In this document: positions 10,648 through 22,227 of the stretch, piece after piece
Numbering within the stretch: the first letter of the stretch is position 1
Layout of the letters: the number at the start of each line of letters is the position of its first letter
From: Gleditsia sinensis
Lineage: Eukaryota; Streptophyta; Magnoliopsida; Fabales; Fabaceae
Direction of reading: 5' to 3'
NCBI GenBank assembly: GCA_037074535.1
Contig: CM073471.1
Coordinates: forward strand, 43,075,501-43,139,500
Length of the DNA stretch: 64,000 bases
Made by a program: the position numbers and the translations under genes
The notes under the pieces: model-generated
The model's input: only the letters and a program-made list of their open reading frames with translations
Database searches by the model: none
What the model was told of the DNA's origin: nothing

Positions 10648-12003
10648 ATGGCACCACCAAGGAGGAATCCAGCAACCAATGCAGAGGAAACCCTGCACAA
10701 CCTGGCCACGGCAATTCGAGACCAAGTCATGACCACCAACCAAATTTTACAATATCTCCAAAATGCTAATAACCTAAATGGTGAGAATGGTGCTAACAAC
10801 CAGATGGCTGGAAAAGATAATGGCATATCCGAGTTCCTGAGGACTAGACCACCTTGTTTCCAAGGTGGCTATGACCCAACGGTAGCCGAAAGGTGGATAA
10901 GGGAATTAGAGAAAATCTTCGAAGTGATGGGTTGTACTGAAGAGCAGCAAGTTAGTTTTGTTGCATATATGTTAAAGGATGAAGCAGAATACTGGTGGCG
11001 TGGAGCTAGAGAACTTTTAGCTCATCAGGGAAGACAGATCATCTGGCAAGTGTTCAAGGACATTTTTTTTGAAAAGTACTTTCCAAGTACTGTACGAGTA
11101 GAGAAAGAGATCGAATTCCTCCAACTCAGGCAAGGTAGCATGATCGTGGACAAATATATCGCAAGGTTTGAGGAGCTGTCTAAGTTCTCCTCTTATCTAC
11201 GATATAACCCAGATGAAGCATGGAAGGTGGTTAAGTTTGAAGCGGAACTAAACCCGGAGATAAAGAATGCTGTTATAGCTATGGAGATCAGGGAGTTTGT
11301 ACCTCTGATAAATAAATGCATACTCCTGGAGAAGAGTTTAAGGGCAGTAGAGGACGAGAAGCAAAGGCGAAACTTGTGGAAGAGGAAGAAAAATTTTCCC
11401 AACCCTGGAAAGAACATAAGAAGAATTGGATATGGAGTTGGAAAGATGCCATTGATTGTGGGTCCTAGACCTTTTCAACAAGACCTCACTCCAGTTAAGT
11501 GCGCTAAGTGCGGACGCATGCATGGTAACCGGCCATACTACATGGGACAAGATGTCTGCTTCAATTGCGGACAGAAGGGAAATTTTGTGAGAAACTGCCC
11601 ACAGAATGTGGGGAAGCAGCCAGAACAGAGGCCTCAGGTGAAAGGAAGGGTTTTCACCCTGAGCGGCCAAGAGGCAGCTCAATCTTCTAAAATGATTCAA
11701 GGTACATGCTATATCTATGGATTTGCTCTTATGGTATTATTTGACTCTGGTGCTAGTCATTCATTTATATCGGAAGAATGTATTAGGAAGTTTCAATTTC
11801 CTATTTTTGAAACTCCCTATGAGCTATCCATAGTAACTCCTACAGGGGAACATGTATTAACTTCCTCTGTATGTAAGGACTGTCAAGTCACCATCCAGGA
11901 GAAAACTTTTTTTGTAGACCTCATCTGTTTACCTTTAAGAGGTATTGAGGTCATTCTAGGGTTAGACTGGATGTCTAGAAATCGAGTCTTGCTGAATTGT
12001 TGA
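10648..12003 (+). pseudogene. Family A gag-protease, 451 residues
   Basis: The start ATGGCACC is shared with the copy at 2502. The gag core (Retrotrans_gag type) spans roughly residues 75-190 with AEYWWRGARELLAHQG. A basic stretch follows, then a zinc knuckle around residues 304-317 (CFNCGQKGNFVRNC), in which the expected histidine is Asn312. An aspartic protease motif, LFDSGASHSFIS, has its catalytic Asp near residue 366, and protease ends with VILGLDWM. The frame stops with TGA at 12001 and continues in the same frame into pol, so this stop probably arose from an arginine codon in one original Gag-Pol frame. Gag would package the RNA, and protease would process the polyprotein. Confidence 0.9.
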
Positions 12004-15000
12004 AACAAGACTGTTGAATTTTTACCTCTTACTCCGAAAGAGGAGGTCCAGTTATTGATGCTAAATGTCGATCAAGTTAATAGGGAGTTGAAGAATGGAG
12101 TACTTGGATACATTCTCTTGTATTTATCAAACCTAGAAGTCGAATCGAAACTTGATGAAATCACAATAGCCAATGAGTTTCCTGAAGTATTTCCATCAGA
12201 TATTCCAGGCTTACCTTCCAAGAGAGAGATAGAGTTCTCTATTGATCTCCTACCTGGGATAGGGCCTATCTCTATTGCACCATATAGAATGGCCTCGAAG
12301 GAACTACAGGAACTCAAGAAACAGTTGGAGGAACTATTAGACAAGCAATTCATTAGAACGAGTGTATCACCTTGGGGAGCTCCTGTATTATTTGTTAAGA
12401 AGAAAGACGGGAGCTTGAGACTATGCATAGATTACAGACAGTTGAATAAGGTGACTATCAAAAATAAGTACCCTCTCCCTAGGATAGATGACTTATTGGA
12501 TCAATTGAAGGGAACCTCCATCTTTTCTAAAATTGACTTGAGGTCAGGATATCATCAGATTAGGATCAAGGAGGAGGACGTACCAAAAACTGCCTTCAGG
12601 ACTAGGTATGGGCACTATGAGTTTCTCATAATGCCCTTCGGGTTGACGAATGCATCTACAATTTTCATGGATTACATGAATCGCATTTTTTGACCCTACC
12701 TAGATCAATTTGTTGTAGTGTTCATTGATGACATCTTGATATATTCTAAGAGTGAGAAAGAACATGAACAACATCTCCGAATCGTGCTGCAAGTGTTGAA
12801 AGAGAAAAAGTTATATGCCAAATTGGAGAAGTGTGAATTTTGGCTGTCAGAGGTGAAGTTTCTCAGACATGTCATCTCTAATAGAGGGGTAGCCATAGAT
12901 CCTAGCAAGACAGAAGCAGTGATTAAGTGGGATAGACCAAACACAGTTACGGAAATCAGAAGTTTCCTGGGTTTGGCAGGATACTACAGGAGGTTTATAC
13001 AAAACTTCTCTCGTATAGCCTTGCCATTGACTAAATTGACCAGGAAGGGAAGTCCTTTCAAATGGATTGATCAATGTGAAGTTAGTTTTCAGGAGCTGAA
13101 GACAAGACTGACCACTCCTCCTGTTTTAATTATTCCAGACCCCACAGGACATTTTGAAGTGTATAGTGACACTTCAAAGAAAAGGCTAGGAGTGCTGATG
13201 CAAGATAAGAGAGTAGTTGCTTACACCTCTAGGCAACTGAGACCCCACGAAGGAAACTATCCAACCCATGATCTTGAATTAGCGGTAGTAGTGTTTGCCT
13301 TAAAGATTTGGCGACACTATTTGTACGGGGCAACCTTTAAAGTATATTGTGATCATAAGAGTCTTAAATACCTCTTTTATCAGAAGGAGTTAAATATGAG
13401 GCAACGAAGATGGGTAGAATTCCTCAATGACTACAAGTTTGAGATAAAGTATCATCCCAGAAAGGCGAATGTTGTAGCAGATGCCTTAAGTCAAAAATCT
13501 CTATACATGGGTCAGATGATGGTGTATGAGATGCAGATGCTAGAGGAGTTTCGAAATTTGAAGCTAGCCACTAATCTTACTCCAAAGAATCTAGTCATTA
13601 ATGGTTTAAGTATAGGGTGTGACCTTAGAGCCCAGATCAAAGAGGCTCAAGCTCACGACCAATACTTACAGGATCATAAAGACCTAAGTAATTTTTCTGT
13701 CATGGAAGATGGAGCAATCATGTATCAGGGAAGGATTTGTGTCCCTCAAGAACGAGAGTTGAGGACTAAGATCCTGTAGGAAGCGCATCAGAGTAAATAC
13801 ACAGTCCATCCTGGATGCACTAAAATGTACTAGGATTTAAAAAGGATGTATTGGTGGCCAGGGATGAAAAGGACATTGCTGAGTTTGTGGCGAAATGTCT
13901 CATTTGTCAAAAGGTGAAGGTGGAGCATCAAAAGTCAGCAGGATTTCTACAACCTCTTGAGATCCCTAAATGGAAATGGGACAGTATCTCAATGGACTTT
14001 GTTGTGGGATTACCTAAGACTTCAGTGGGACATGACTCTATCTGGGTAATAATTGACAGATTAACCAAATCTTCTTACTTTTTGTCCATAAAAATTAACT
14101 ATTCACTGGATAAATTAGCCCAATTGTGCGTCCAGGAAATAGTTAGACTGCATGGAATTCCCTTAAATATCACTTCTGATAGAGATCCGAGGTTCACATC
14201 GAGGTTTTGGAAGGCGTTGCAGGAAGCTTTTGGTACTCAGTTGCGGCTCAGTACTGCCTACCATCCTCAGAATGATGGGCAGACAGAACGAACCATTCAA
14301 ACCCTAGAAGATATGTTGATGGCCTGTGTGATAGAGCAAGGTAAAGGTTGGGATAAGTACCTACCTTTAGTAGCGTTTGCTTATAATAATAGTTATCACT
14401 CCAGTATTAAGATGGCCCCCTATGAAGCTTTATACGGTAGAAAGTGACAATCTCCACTATGTTGGTTCGAGGTAGGAGAAAAGAACTTGTTGGGTCCTGA
14501 TCTAGTTTAACAAACCACTGAACAAATCATGATGATACGAAACAAAACACTTACAGCTCAGAGTCGGCAAAAGAGTTACTATGATAAGAGACATAGACCT
14601 CTAGAGTTTGAGGAAGGAGACCATGTATTTCTGAAACTTTCCCCGACTACTGGAGTTGGTAGGTCTCTCAAAACAAGAAAGCTAAGTCTGCGATTTTTGG
14701 GACCCTACCAAATTTTGAAGAAAGTAGGAACATCAACATATCAAGTTGCTCTCCCACCTAATTTGTCCAACCTGCATAATGTTTTCCACATATCACAGTT
14801 GCGGAAGTATCTTCCAGATTCATCACATGTAATAAAGGATGAACCAATCCAAATAAAGGAGAACATGACGTACCAACTAGTACCTGCATCCATATTGGAC
14901 ACTGACGTGAAGTAACTGAGAAATAAAACCATTCCCCTTGTTAAGGTGTTCTAGGAAGGTTTGACTCCGGAAGAAGCAACTTGGGAGCTGGAAGAAGTCA

Positions 15001-15050
15001 TGAGGAAGAAATATCTGCAATTGTTCTTATTAGGTAATTTCTGAAATTTT
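12004..15050 (+). pseudogene. Family A pol: RT, RNase H, integrase, chromodomain-like tail
   Basis: In order: RT (KKDGSLRLCIDYRQLNK near 12391; KIDLRSGYHQI near 12529; FIDDIL with Asp pair 12727-12732), RNase H (VYSDTSKK near 13158; DHKSLKYLF near 13350), and integrase with an HHCC zinc region (13785-13915). The DDE acidic residues are at 13995, 14178 and 14286, followed by a tail with EEATWELEE. Stops lie at 12691 (CGA to TGA), 13777 and about 13828 (CAG to TAG), 14445, about 14507 (CAA to TAA), 14913 (CAA to TAA) and about 14952 (TGG to TAG). One A is missing from a five-A run near 13868, which shifts the frame before the integrase core. The domain order RT-RNase H-integrase is that of Ty3/gypsy. 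The long LTRs and tail suggest a Tekay/Del-type chromovirus, which is an inference. Confidence 0.92.
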
Positions 15051-15068
15051 GAGGACAAAATTTCTTTT

Positions 15069-15081
15069 AGGGGGAGAGAAA
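15069..15081 (+). other. Polypurine tract, family A
   Basis: AGGGGGAGAGAAA lies directly before the TGTAACATTC start of the 3' LTR. The inverted copy at 4688 has the same tract. It would prime plus-strand DNA synthesis. Confidence 0.88.
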
Positions 15082-16224
15082 TGTAACATTCTTAATTTCG
15101 TTTCTTTTATTGATAAAAGTACAAAAATATTTAATTAAGGAAATAAAATTTATTAGACAATATTTTAGATATCTAAGGAAATATAATCCTTAGATATTCT
15201 TCACCTTTTGTATATGCATAGAAAATGTTTCTAACATTAAGAGAACAAATAAAGAGGGAAAACCTAATAGGAAAAAAAAATTAGAAATAACATACTAAAG
15301 AGATGCAAAATTCTTGGATAAGGAAGGTAAATTTTTAGAAACAAGTAAAGGTCTTAAAATTTCAAGAACATTGGATTAGGATAATTTTTCCTAATTCAAG
15401 AACTAGAGTTACTAAGTTTAAAATCTTTACCCATACATTGGGCTTTTACCTATGGACACTTCATATAGAGTTTTTTCATTTCACATAAGTTTCTAGCTAG
15501 CCCATTGGATAACCTAAGCAAGAAATAAAACATAGACTTGGACTAGGGTATAGTAATTGGACCAATAGCCCAAAAATTATGAAAATGTGACTAAGCCCTC
15601 CAAGAAAGGTAGAATTTTATCCAAAGCAAAAGAAATAGGTAGGAATATGCCCATAAATGGGTAGGAATAAGACCAAATTCAAGAGGAAAAAATAAAATAA
15701 ATTAGGTGATGATATAATAATGTAATAATAATAAAGATTAGGTTACATGGTATTAAGACAAAAATTTAGCAAGTGGTGTGATTCTACATTCATCATTTTG
15801 GCAAGTGGCATGATAATACAAGGTTTTAGGACAAAAATATCTATATCCTACACTCATAATTCTAGCAAGTGGTATGATAATACATGGAATTAGGACAAAA
15901 CATCTCTATCCCACACAAATAATATCAACCAAATAATGGAGATTCAAGGGCTAGAAATTTGCCACCTAAAAAGGCAAACCTATCATACTTGTTTAAGACA
16001 AAAGAAAATAGAAATGAATCCCTAAATCAAAGGGACCTTGTCCCTTATCTTAAGAACATATCATCATAATTTTCAAAATACAAATCTCCTTTTCCTATGC
16101 ATATCTTGACTAAGGAAGAGGAAGACAAGAACATAAGTTGTTTGTTTTCCAAAAATTCAACAAAGTGTATCCTAATTGTGATAAGGTAGACCCATGATCA
16201 TGAAAGGTGTATTATTTGGTGGTC

Positions 16225-16232
16225 TATTTAAG
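16225..16232 (+). promoter_or_regulatory. TATA-like box of family A LTR
   Basis: TATTTAAG about 1.14 kb into the LTR, followed by AAAACCCACCC and then a long purine-rich leader. The copy at 26677-26684 reads TATATAGG in the same place. Likely core promoter for the element RNA. Confidence 0.5.
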
Positions 16233-17298
16233 CAAAACCCACCCTTACAACATTTTAATTTCATCCAAGTGAGGAAGAGAGAGAAATAAAAGCAAGGTAG
16301 AGTGAGTAAAGGAGAGAAAGAGAGGAGAAGAGAGGAAGGAAGAAGAAGGAGAAGTTTAGAAGGCTAAGTACTCAAGGTAAGTTACCTTAACCTCCACTTG
16401 AATCCATTTTTCTTCTTCATCCCAGAGGTTCAAAAATTCACCCTCCTTATCTTACCTAAGCTGCTAGAAAAGCTAAGGGAAGGGAGGAATCTTGCTACTT
16501 CTTTCAAGAGGAAACAAGAAAACCAATTCACTAAGTAAGCTATGGAGATTCTTAGGTAAGTTTAACAATATTTCTTTTTGAAGAAAACTTTTGAAACTTA
16601 TAATATTTATATGAGATTTTGATCTTAGAACTTTGATGATTGGTCATGGATGTTTCTATATCATGTTACATATCGATCTTGCATGTGATGTATGTTTGAA
16701 TACTTAGGTTGGTGTAGATAGTTCTGCATGGGTATGGCTATGGGTGGCAGAATTTTAAGCTTCGGTGTTTTAATTTCTGGGAAAAATCTATAAGGAATTA
16801 AAATAAATGGTTAACATATGAATTATAGATATATGTGTCACGGATTTGTACCCATTAGAATCATTCAATTTAGAGTTCAGATGAGGTAGATATGTTCTGA
16901 TTAGTAAACAAAGGTCAGAAAATGGTTAATCAGGGAAGAATATGTTAGGATAGCTTTGGTGTTTTAATTTCTGGGAAAATTCTATAAGGAATTAAAATAA
17001 ATGGTTAGCATATGAATTATAAATTTATATGTCATGGATGTTTAGCCACTAGAATCACTTAATTTGGAATTTTTATGTGGGAGATATAGTCAGATTTGTA
17101 AGTAAAGGTTAGAACCTACCCGAGAAGAAATAATATTGAATTTAAGGGAGTATTAACACCAAGATTTATTACTATTTTGCTGATACGATTAACATAGTAG
17201 TTTTATATAATTGTCTTAACTTTCCATTGACACCAAGATCACCTCAATCGGAGTTAAAATGAGGGAGTTATGCCCTGATTAGTGAGCAAAGGTCATAG

Positions 17299-17317
17299 AA
17301 CACGGCCAGGCCGTGTT
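17299..17317. promoter_or_regulatory. 19-bp palindrome in family A LTR
   Basis: AACACGGCC, a central A, then GGCCGTGTT. The inverted LTR at 36915-36939 has a longer, perfect version. It may be a protein-binding dyad or a hairpin in RNA; the role is unknown. Confidence 0.6.
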
Positions 17318-18567
17318 TTGGGTGCTTCAAGCACGGGTTAGCCATGTTCGGGGCTATTTTTGAGTACATTTGAAGTATTTTTTAAGCATGGCCATGTCCT
17401 GGAACATGGCCAGACCGTATTGGAAGCTGGTGAAGCCTAGTTTAAACATTTTTCTACCCTAGATGAACCTCTTTAACTATAGGGTAATAGTAGAAATCAA
17501 ATTGGAGAACAATGCTCTATAAATTTGTAAGAACATGTGTTGGAAATGATATAAATAAGAAGAAAATGACTAAAGGCCAAGCATAAAGAGAATGTTAGAT
17601 ATGATGAAAACCTACATCAAGAAAATAAAGAAATAAAATTAATATTAAAAAAAGATGAATCTTATAAATGAAAATAATAAATGACTAGTATATGCCATAG
17701 CCATTGCCATTGTATAAACTTCTTACCATGTTAAGTGTGAAATTCTGACATGGAAATATTTTATAAAGTGATATTTGAAATGGTTATGTTCATGGCATGA
17801 TTACCAATGATTTATGGTAATAGTTATATTTTGATGAACATACTTGTTATTGAAAGCATATTTTTGGCTATCATTGTGAAAAGAAAAGAAATGAACACAG
17901 TCACATGGCAATCTGTGTGGGGCACCAGTAGGGGACGCCCAACCAACGGTTATGATCATGTTAATGAGAAAAGAAAGAGAAAGTGGGCCATGTTGGACGG
18001 AGCGAGAAAATCCTGTACTGGAGAGTAGACAATACTCACCCTGACCGGGGTTGCTTGATATGAGAATAAATTAATAGTCATCATATGATATTCTGAAAAT
18101 AGTTAATCCTGTCATACATATCATTACTGTATGATTCTTATGTGCATAGATATAATGCATTCATGTGACCAAAGATATTTTCTGTAGTTTATACAGCTGA
18201 ACATGACGTGATGAGCTATATTTATGATGATTTATTGTTGAACTTACTGGGATTTAATTTTCACTATATTTCCATATCATGTTCAGAAAATTAGTTATGC
18301 AGATTTTCTATAGCTCTGGCTTTTAGTGCACGTTGGATCGAGTTATTCTATGATGGGTGGATCCTAAATAAAATGTTTGTGGGCGAGTTGGCACAAATCC
18401 CGGTGAAGGTGCAACCACCCACACCCGAATCTCCGAAATTGGTCAACCAGAATAAATAAGATGTGGATATTTATGTGTTTGAAATGTTGTACGTACGTTT
18501 TGATTAATGATGTGTATGTGAACTTTATATTGTATAATAATAAATAAAAGAAAAAACAGTTGTTACA

Positions 18568-19460
18568 TAAGTTTTGACCGATCAATTTTTCAAATCAACC
18601 GTTGAATCGCCGTAGATCTGAAGTAGAAAATCTCAGTAAAAGGTAAGTTCTGAAAATCTTACTTAGAGACTTCTAATTAGAAATCTGACTCCGTAGATGG
18701 ATTCAGAAACTAGATAAACATTAGAATATGAATTTATTTCATTGATTCGGTAAAATTTTTGTGACGGTAAATAGTGTTTTCCAGCGATGAATAGTGGCGG
18801 TGAATAGTGATTTCTGGCGATGAATAGTGATGGTGAATAGTGATTCCGGCGATGAATAGTCCTTAGCATTGACCGAGCTCCTAGAGGCTAAATTTAGCAA
18901 ATCTGGAGTCATTTTCAAGGTTTTTGGACCTTCCGGACTCGATTTTGGGGTTTATTTTACCGAATTCGGACCAGAAATGAGGATTTTACGGTTGTCCAAT
19001 CTGGAGCCCTTACTTGTGAGTATATAATTCTTCCTATAGCTTGTTTTTACTCTTCTTGAACTTTATATTGATAAATGAGTATGATTACATGTTATTTATA
19101 CTTTTATATGTTTCTAAAATGGTTTGAAATGTCTGGAATATGATATTTAGTTTAAGAAGAGTATGACTTTTGAAATAAATTTTGAAACACATTGAACATG
19201 CGATTTTTAAATATATTTCGCATTACATGGCAAAGAAAATATGTTATGCATGTGACATTGATTTTACAGTGCTATGTTTGGCTCGGATTTGGGCATGTAT
19301 ATGTGATTCCCTGATTGGGAAGTTTTGACAAAGGAATGTACTGAGATTGAAAGCTCTTTTTTGCATGATATGTAAAGTTATAAGTTGCCGAATATGATTG
19401 AATGGCAAGTTGTTTGATAATTATCCATTGCATTCGATGGATGTGCACTTTTATACATTT

Positions 19461-19498
<38 letters not shown>

Positions 19499-20223
19499 TG
19501 ATGAATATTGACGGGTTATATGGCTAGAGACGGTATTGTGAAGAAGGTATTAGTGGTAATGTGAGGAGGCAGAAGGGTGATGAACTCACATTCCATATTT
19601 ATCTATTGAGTATATTGAAAATTGTGACATACTTGAGCATTATATAAAAAGAATGAATTTTTAATGCATATTAAGTTTGATTTTAGACCATATTGTATTA
19701 TATGTGGTTACAGATATTCGAATGTGATTTGAATTGAGAAAATTTGAAAATGCGGGTCCCATATGGATGTATCTCTGAGTTGTGATTTTCATTGTGATAA
19801 GTTTAAAAATAAAGAGTACATCCATATGTTAACTTGAGAGGTTATATGAGGTATTGTCTGCTCATTGAGTTGTAAAACTCACTACACGTGGTTGACATAT
19901 TTTCCAGATAAAGACCCAGAGTTTGGTCCTGCAGCTTCTTGATCGACTATGTGTCGTACTTCTGTGGTAAGCCTAAATAGTTTCTTTGCTCTCAGTATTT
20001 ATAAATGTAATATAAATGTACTCTAGAGTTGCTCTGAACGTCACAGGCAGGATCCTTTCTTCTGCTGTACTCTGATGTATATGTACTTGATTTGTATATG
20101 GTATCTGTATGGAAAAACCTACATGTATTTGTTTCCTTGATAAAGGATTGAGATATTCATGTTTATGGAAAATATATGTTCATGATATACGTGTTTCACG
20201 TGCCCCAAAATTGGGGCCTGACA
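18568..20223 (+). mobile_element. Family B 5' LTR (truncated at its 5' side)
   Basis: A plus-strand family B LTR from GTTTTGACCGATCAATTTTT to GGGGCCTGACA, which is followed at once by a PBS. About 0.9 kb of its start (compare 28888-31462) is missing where it meets the family A LTR. It contains six close GATGAATAGTG/GGTGAATAGTG motifs (18765-18860), one 65-bp unit (19555-19595) and a (TA)n run (19464-19494). Confidence 0.85.
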
Positions 20224-20226
20224 AGT

Positions 20227-20238
20227 TGGTATCAGAGG
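20227..20238 (+). other. Primer-binding site, family B LOG-carrying element
   Basis: TGGTATCAGAGG, three bases after the LTR end GACA, matches the 3' end of initiator Met-tRNA. The B' element has the same site on the minus strand (about 44442-44453). Confidence 0.88.
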
Positions 20239-21576
20239 ATTAGGTTTCCCTGTGACAATCAGAACAAAGGATTCTTTAGTAGGACCTTTAGTATCGATAT
20301 GAGGCGGACATATTTATACTTCAGGTGCTGCTGAGAGATTCTATAGGGTTTCAAATTCTTTTCTATTCCAAGTTGTTAAAGTTTATAGTATAAGATAGAT
20401 TGAATATTGTGACATCTTAAGAAGTATCTATAGATCAATTATAGCTTGAAAGTGAAAGAGATATGCGTCTTAAAGAATTTAAGGAATTGAGACAAATACC
20501 AAATATGATGGTTTCTGAATGTAACATCTGTTGTACCCGGTTGTCTAGATATGGTAGACTGTGATGTGATATTGAGAATGAATTTGTTGGCATTATGTCA
20601 CTATAAGGTGATTAAATTCAATATTCTTGGGGAATTTTCTTTCTTGATACAAGGGCATCGTAGTGAGATACTCAGTAATTTAATCTCTGCTTTAACATCC
20701 CATAAGTGATTATAGAAAGGTGTCAATAATATTTGAAAATGATGAGAGATGTTGATATAAAGTATATCAGTGTAAATCAAGTTCCAGTAGTTAAACAAAA
20801 TTTTCTGATGTAATTTTTGAAGAATTGCTAGGATTACCTCGAAACGTAAAATATAATTTGGTATTGATTTACTTCTTGGAACCCAACCAGTGTCTATACC
20901 TCTATATAGAATGGCACCGAATGAACTCAAGGAATTGAAGGATTAGTTGTGACACTTGTTAGACTAGGGATTTATATACCCTAGTACTATTACTTGGAGT
21001 GCTTCCGTTCTATCTGTGAAAAAGAAAGATGGATCACTATGACTATGCATAGATTATAGACAATTGAATAAAGTGACAATGTGGAATAAATACTCATTAC
21101 CTCATATAGATGATATGTTTGACCAACTACAAGGTGCTCAATATTTAAAAAAAAATTGAATTGATTCGATATCTGGATCTCATCAATTGAGGATAAGGGA
21201 AGAGGATATTCGAAAAAATTTCTTTTAGGACTCGTTATGGCATTATGAGTTCTTAGTGATGTCATTTAGTCTAACAAATGCCCAGTTGCATTCATGGACT
21301 TGATAAAAAAAGAAGAGTATTGAAGCCATCCCTGGATTAATTTATTATTATAATTATTGATAATATACTAGAATATTTCAAGAGTTCAGAGGATCATAAG
21401 CAATATTTAAAGATGTATTACAAACTCCATAGGAGTATCAGCTATATGCTAAGTTCTCAAAATATGAATTTTGACTTAGTAATAGTACTTTCTTAAGGTA
21501 TGTGGCTAGCAAGATGGTATCCAAGATAACCCTAAGAAAGTAAAAGTGGTATAGCAATATCCACATCTTGCTACAG
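20239..21576 (+). pseudogene. Family B internal remnant: protease end and RT
   Basis: After a leader of about 300 bp without recognisable gag, the protease end is visible near 20560-20620 (DCDVILRMN, matching the usual DVILGMDWL). RT follows from about 20790 to 21570: RMAPNELKELK, SVKKKDGS, LCIDYRQLNKVT and LPHIDDMFDQL. Stops and shifts are frequent. The sequence ends near the RT/RNase H boundary (VASKDGIQ, then QYPHLATVT), exactly where the antisense LOG sequence begins. Gag is absent, so this copy is non-autonomous. Confidence 0.82.
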
Positions 21577-22227
21577 TTACAGATGAAGATTCAAGTCCAA
21601 TTTGCGCTTTCTGCTATGGTCTGTTGTCCATTCTATTTGAGCTGTGATTGGATCAAGTACATGAACATATTCTTGTAGAGCATCAATCAACTCCTCAGCA
21701 TCTGAAGCTGAGATGAGAATTCGTCGTGCTGAGTGTGAGATGAACATTTGTTCCACAACATGATCAAGGAAAGACAACAGACCATCAAAGAAGTGATTAA
21801 CATTTAACAAACCTATCGGTTTATGATGCATATTTAGTTGTGCCCAAGAGACTATTTGGAAAATTTCTTCTAACGTACCAAAACCCCCTAGTAAGGCAAT
21901 GAAGGCATCAGCATTGCTCATCATTCTAGCCATGCGCTCATGCATGGATGCAACCCTAAATTCTTCCCCAACTGTTTTTCCTGTGATGTTTGATACAGCT
22001 AGAGCTGTAGGAATAATACCTAGAACTTGGCATCCTCCTACATGTCCAGATGTAGCCACACACCCCATTAACCCACGGTTACCTCCACCATAGACTAAAT
22101 GAAATTTTCTTTTGGCCAACACCATACCTAGGTTTTGTGCCGCTTTCACATACTCTGCATCTTTTCCATGACTGGAACCACAAAAGACACAAATATTTTG
22201 AAACTGAAAGAATGTTATTCCCTCCAT
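21577..22227 (-). CDS. LOG-family cytokinin riboside 5'-monophosphate phosphoribohydrolase-like retrogene
   Basis: An uninterrupted 216-residue frame from ATG at 22227. A GTG codon lies 12 bases upstream in frame, but the ATG is the plausible start. Features in order: ICVFCGSSHGKDAEY near residue 10, LVYGGGNRGLMG, GIIPTAL, TVGEE, MHERMARM with the catalytic-type Arg, GGFGTLEE with the catalytic-type Glu, then WAQLNMHHKPIGLLNV. LOG enzymes release active cytokinin bases from their ribotides in the cytosol. Length is normal for the family. The usual PGG motif is changed: Leu replaces Pro before GGFGTLEE. Plant LOG genes normally have several introns and this copy has none, pointing to an mRNA-derived copy. 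It lies antisense inside a family B retrotransposon. A second, damaged copy in the same position (43061-43519) shows it travels with the element. Whether it is expressed or active is unknown. Confidence 0.85.
   Translation of the reverse strand: MEGITFFQFQNICVFCGSSHGKDAEYVKAAQNLGMVLAKRKFHLVYGGGNRGLMGCVATSGHVGGCQVLGIIPTALAVSNITGKTVGEEFRVASMHERMARMMSNADAFIALLGGFGTLEEIFQIVSWAQLNMHHKPIGLLNVNHFFDGLLSFLDHVVEQMFISHSARRILISASDAEELIDALQEYVHVLDPITAQIEWTTDHSRKRKLDLNLHL

Larger units (their letters stand above)
15082..18567 (+). mobile_element. Family A 3' LTR, ~3.49 kb
   Basis: Runs from TGTAACATTC after the PPT to CAGTTGTTACA. The ends form the short inverted repeat TGTAACA/TGTTACA. It contains degenerate ~62-bp U3 repeats (15765-15900), a TATA-like TATTTAAG (16225-16232), a purine-rich leader followed by AAG|GTAAGT (16374), about two ~193-bp repeat units (16760-17100), a 19-bp palindrome (17299-17317) and a small open frame (17807-18028). 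Compared with the LTR ending at 28872, roughly 100 bp before the terminus is replaced by AATAATAAATAAAAG. The adjoining sequence on the right is a family B LTR cut at its 5' side, so no target duplication can be read. Confidence 0.88.
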
